Positions 61,162-64,000 of a stretch of DNA of 64,000 nt are shown here, in pieces. The stretch comes from Trichococcus patagoniensis. Lineage in GTDB: Bacteria; Bacillota; Bacilli; Lactobacillales; Aerococcaceae. The DNA is taken from NCBI RefSeq assembly GCF_003051085.1, contig NZ_QAOM01000003.1:62001-126000 (forward strand), read 5' to 3'. Position 1 is the first letter of the stretch. Every line of letters begins with the position of its first letter. The translations under genes and the position numbers were made by a program. Below the pieces are notes generated by a model. That model was not told the DNA's origin, did not search any database, and saw nothing but the letters and a program-made list of their open reading frames with translations.

Positions 61162-64000
61162 TTATTTCAATAGTTCCGGTTCAAACTCTTGATACAATTC
61201 CCAAGGCACTTCCTTTTCCAGTCTATATTGGATTTCGATCGGTTTTTCGTTCCGATGGGATATTGGTGTAATTTCACCGAGATAGATGAATTTGGAAGTG
61301 ACGTTATCTATCTGTTTGAATTTGCGGGCAAACAGATGCAACGTCACGCCGCGGTTTTCGGAATTGACGAAATCCTGCCCGCGATCCGTAGTGACTTTTG
61401 TGCTATTTGGCGACTCCCACTGGAATTGCTTGGTGCTGATGAATTTGTCCTTATAATTGACCCGTTCCTCCACATCTTCGCCTTTATGGAGGTCGACAAA
61501 AAAGAAATAATGGTTAATTTCATCATTTTTCAGGACGCCTTGTCCCCTAAAAGATGAATGGGTCTTTTGATAGTTGGATACCAAAGCGATATCCCGCATA
61601 GTATATTCCTCGTAAAGTTTCAGATGCGGAATTCCATAATTCAGGGTGCCGAAAGCTTTCAAGTAGCGCATCCGTCCGTAATGCAGGATATCCGTGATGA
61701 AGAAACGATAGGTCTCATCGTCAAGGATTTTCGCAAACTCCGGTGTACGCTGCAGCGTCAGATTGGAGTCCAAGGAAACGATAGCTCTCGTTTTATCTCT
61801 TTCTCCTTTATCCGAAAATTCCATGGCTAATGTGCGGAAGGCATGCAATACTGTAGCCTCATCCACTGAGTCTACGTATTCCAACAGCTCACTTTTCGCT
61901 TCCGCCAACGTACAGGTCTCGTAAGATAACAAGTGCTCCAAGATGATCCATTCATGCGGACGGATCAAAGGCAGCCATTGGGAAAGTGTCGACAGAATAT
62001 TCATAAACAGCGTGTCTGAAGTCAAAGTTTGCACATATTCATTGTTCTCTTCCACTCTGTTGATAAACTCGAGGTAATTTCTTGAAGACACTGTTCCGGC
62101 TCTGTGAAAATAAGTCACCGGATCGGGAGCAGCGTCCACTTTCAAATAGTCCTGTAATGACCAAGGAATTTTCCCGCTATTCAGGTTCTTGAACTCCAGA
62201 TAACTGTTTTTCAAGTAGGCCAGACTCGAAAACTTCTCCTGTTCGAGCTGTTCCAGAATCTGTTGTTTGCTGACTTCGTCCAACTGGATATGGGTCGCTC
62301 CTGGCAAATCCGAGAAATTGCGTTTCACTGACGTTTTGACGCTGTCCTTATCGTAAAAGCGGCGCCCGTTCAGAGCGATCGCAATCAGGAAGCTTTTGCT
62401 GTAGTTGCCGATGAAATCCAAAACCGTCAGGAATTCCTTGTTGTCTTTTTTGCGCAAGCCACGTCCCAATTGTTGTGTGAAAACAATGGAAGATTGGGTC
62501 GGCCGCAGCATCATGACCAGATTGACTCCGGGGATGTCGATCCCTTCATTGAAGATGTCTACGGTAAAAATCACTTCCAGATCAGAATCTTCTGCTTCCA
62601 ATAATTTCGTGTAGGCTTCCCTTCTTGTTACTTTATCACCACCAGATAAGGCGATGCTTGGGATACCCCGTTTATTGAATTCCGCCGCCATAAACTCCGC
62701 ATGCGCAATCGTCATACAGAAGCCTAACGCTTTTCGTTTCAAACCATCATGCCCGTAGTAGTTCATTTTCTCGACGATGAAGTCCACTCTCCGATGAACA
62801 CTGAGGCGCTTTGCAATTTGATCAGGCGTCAGATTCTCCGAATCCTTTAAGTCGACACCCGATTCATCGGTGATGCCAAAATAATGGAACGGAACCAGCA
62901 AATCATATTCCAACGCCTCGCGCAGCCGGATTTCAACCGGTACATTGTTGTCGAACAGGTCAAAGATGTTGCCGCCATCCGTCCGCTCCGGAGTCGCAGT
63001 CATCCCTAGCAGAAACTTGGGATTAAAATGCTCGAGAACCTCCATATATCTTGGACTGGTCGCATGGTGCGCTTCATCCACGATGATATAGTCGAAATGC
63101 CCCGGGTCATATTCTGCATAAATATTCTTCATGCTCTGGATCGTCGCAAACAAATAATCAGACTGATGCTCTTTCGATGTCCCCGATAAAATTCCGGTCG
63201 ATTTATCCTTCAGATTGATTATTTTTTTGAAGGACGACAGCGCACTATGCAAGATGTCTTCCCGATGAACCAAGAATAACAGCCGCTCTGGCTTCGTCTG
63301 CTTCACATCAAAAGCGGCTAAAAAAGTTTTGCCCGTCCCGGTGGCAGCCACCACTAATGCCTTCTCCTGGTGCTTTTCACGCAGCCGCATCAGTTTTCCC
63401 ATCGCCAATTCCTGCATCATGTTTGGTTTGATTGAGGGTCCGCGCGTAAATTGGAAAACCATGGGATAAGACTCTTGGACAACAAGGTCTTTTTTGCGAT
63501 CCATTAAGAAGCTTGCGTAGTCATCGATGAAGGCATCGTCCAATATTTCACTGCTCTCCCAAATCAGGTTGTAGGCTTCCATGATTTCCGAGATGAATTC
63601 CTCGTCCTCATTACCGTCCTTGGTGATGATTTGAAGATTCCATTCGATGTTGCTCTTCAAGGCGCTTTGGGTAATGTTGGAAGAGCCGACAATGACTTTA
63701 TAATAATTGGTATATTCAAAAATATAGGCTTTAGGATGAAAGCCGGTTTGTTGGGTTGCGACAAAGATGCGGGTATCGATATGCTGGAAAGCTTTTAAGC
63801 GGGTCAACGCATAGGGTTCCGTAAAGTTCAGGTAGGTTCCGGTCAGTATTTTTCCTGACGCGCCATTCTCAGCAGCCCTTTGGATCGGATCCAACAACAA
63901 TTGCAGTCCGGAAAAGTTGATGAAGGCCACGTTCAAGTAAAAGCGTTGGCACGTTCCCAAAGATTGGACCAATTCATCCAATAATGTGCCTTTTTTGCTG
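61162..64000 (-). CDS. PLD-helicase-DUF3427 protein (partial, 5' end beyond window)
   Basis: The frame stays open to the window edge, so the N-terminus is missing; about 945 residues are visible. Domains in order: phospholipase D-like (FHPKAYIFEYTNYYKVIVGSS, HxK...GSSN), SF2 helicase with Walker A ATGTGKT, VDEAHHA, GMTATPERT and arginine motif QQLGRGLRKK, then a C-terminal DUF3427 domain (HYFFFVDLHKG, FQWESPNSTKVTTDRGQDF). Nucleic-acid translocase joined to a possible nuclease or binding domain. GC content is host-like. Adjacent AIPR gene suggests a defence role; a DNA repair role is an alternative. Confidence 0.88.
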   Translation of the reverse strand, partial: SKKGTLLDELVQSLGTCQRFYLNVAFINFSGLQLLLDPIQRAAENGASGKILTGTYLNFTEPYALTRLKAFQHIDTRIFVATQQTGFHPKAYIFEYTNYYKVIVGSSNITQSALKSNIEWNLQIITKDGNEDEEFISEIMEAYNLIWESSEILDDAFIDDYASFLMDRKKDLVVQESYPMVFQFTRGPSIKPNMMQELAMGKLMRLREKHQEKALVVAATGTGKTFLAAFDVKQTKPERLLFLVHREDILHSALSSFKKIINLKDKSTGILSGTSKEHQSDYLFATIQSMKNIYAEYDPGHFDYIIVDEAHHATSPRYMEVLEHFNPKFLLGMTATPERTDGGNIFDLFDNNVPVEIRLREALEYDLLVPFHYFGITDESGVDLKDSENLTPDQIAKRLSVHRRVDFIVEKMNYYGHDGLKRKALGFCMTIAHAEFMAAEFNKRGIPSIALSGGDKVTRREAYTKLLEAEDSDLEVIFTVDIFNEGIDIPGVNLVMMLRPTQSSIVFTQQLGRGLRKKDNKEFLTVLDFIGNYSKSFLIAIALNGRRFYDKDSVKTSVKRNFSDLPGATHIQLDEVSKQQILEQLEQEKFSSLAYLKNSYLEFKNLNSGKIPWSLQDYLKVDAAPDPVTYFHRAGTVSSRNYLEFINRVEENNEYVQTLTSDTLFMNILSTLSQWLPLIRPHEWIILEHLLSYETCTLAEAKSELLEYVDSVDEATVLHAFRTLAMEFSDKGERDKTRAIVSLDSNLTLQRTPEFAKILDDETYRFFITDILHYGRMRYLKAFGTLNYGIPHLKLYEEYTMRDIALVSNYQKTHSSFRGQGVLKNDEINHYFFFVDLHKGEDVEERVNYKDKFISTKQFQWESPNSTKVTTDRGQDFVNSENRGVTLHLFARKFKQIDNVTSKFIYLGEITPISHRNEKPIEIQYRLEKEVPWELYQEFEPELLK

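Overview
The window looks like chromosomal DNA of a fermentative low-to-mid-GC Firmicute of the order Lactobacillales, most likely a Carnobacteriaceae member such as Trichococcus. This is inferred from AGGAGG ribosome binding sites, sigma-A promoters, the Enterococcus-like citrate cluster and the gene repertoire; no rRNA or marker gene settles it. No tRNA, rRNA, CRISPR array or intact IS element was seen.

Layout. 0-5.1 kb: a leftward operon of an AraC regulator, three Gfo/Idh/MocA oxidoreductases and a sugar isomerase/epimerase. 5.4-15.2 kb: hexuronate catabolism (kdgA, uxaC, uxuA, SDR mannonate oxidoreductase, then a HAD hydrolase and a GH3 glycosidase), an IclR regulator and a divergent GPH-type uronide transporter, tied together by three copies of an IclR-like operator. 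15.3-17.2 kb: ilvD behind a branched-chain leader-peptide attenuator. 17.3-30.1 kb: housekeeping and accessory genes (NlpC/P60-like protein, aminotransferase, pgsA, glutamine-amidotransferase-like hydrolase, M20 hydrolase, argH, pyk, EamA permease, nucleoid-associated protein, ABC exporter). 30.2-30.7 kb: a repeat-rich intergenic region. 30.8-33.4 kb: a sulfane-sulfur operon (three rhodanese/CoA-disulfide reductase proteins and a CstR-like repressor) with an operator inside its promoter. 33.5-37.2 kb: aminotransferase plus Lrp regulator, and a second GH3 enzyme. 37.5-39.3 kb: a lipoprotein with a cytochrome b5-like domain next to a ferric-reductase-like flavocytochrome. 40-51.2 kb: a complete citrate fermentation cluster (oad/cit operon leftward; citrate transporter, CitO and citG rightward). 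51.2-55.6 kb: a divergently arranged two-component system and ATP-dependent PEP carboxykinase. 55.9-58.8 kb: a HTH protein, a 52-bp tandem repeat array, a SHOCT protein and an M20 peptidase. 58.8-64 kb: gene debris, then a two-gene module of an AT-rich AIPR-family protein and a PLD-helicase-DUF3427 protein cut by the window end, the best candidate for an uncharacterised defence-like system.

How parts work together. Uronides enter through the GPH symporter, may be released from glycosides, and pass through UxaC, the SDR, UxuA and KdgA to pyruvate and glyceraldehyde 3-phosphate; the KDG kinase step is not encoded here. Citrate is imported, cleaved to acetate and oxaloacetate, and decarboxylated by a sodium-pumping oxaloacetate decarboxylase; the adjacent PckA could divert oxaloacetate to PEP, and Pyk links PEP to pyruvate. 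The most striking non-coding signals are the ilvD attenuator, a ~105-nt hairpin element present twice with a covarying inner stem, and two separate arrays of inverted repeats with the same 52-bp period.
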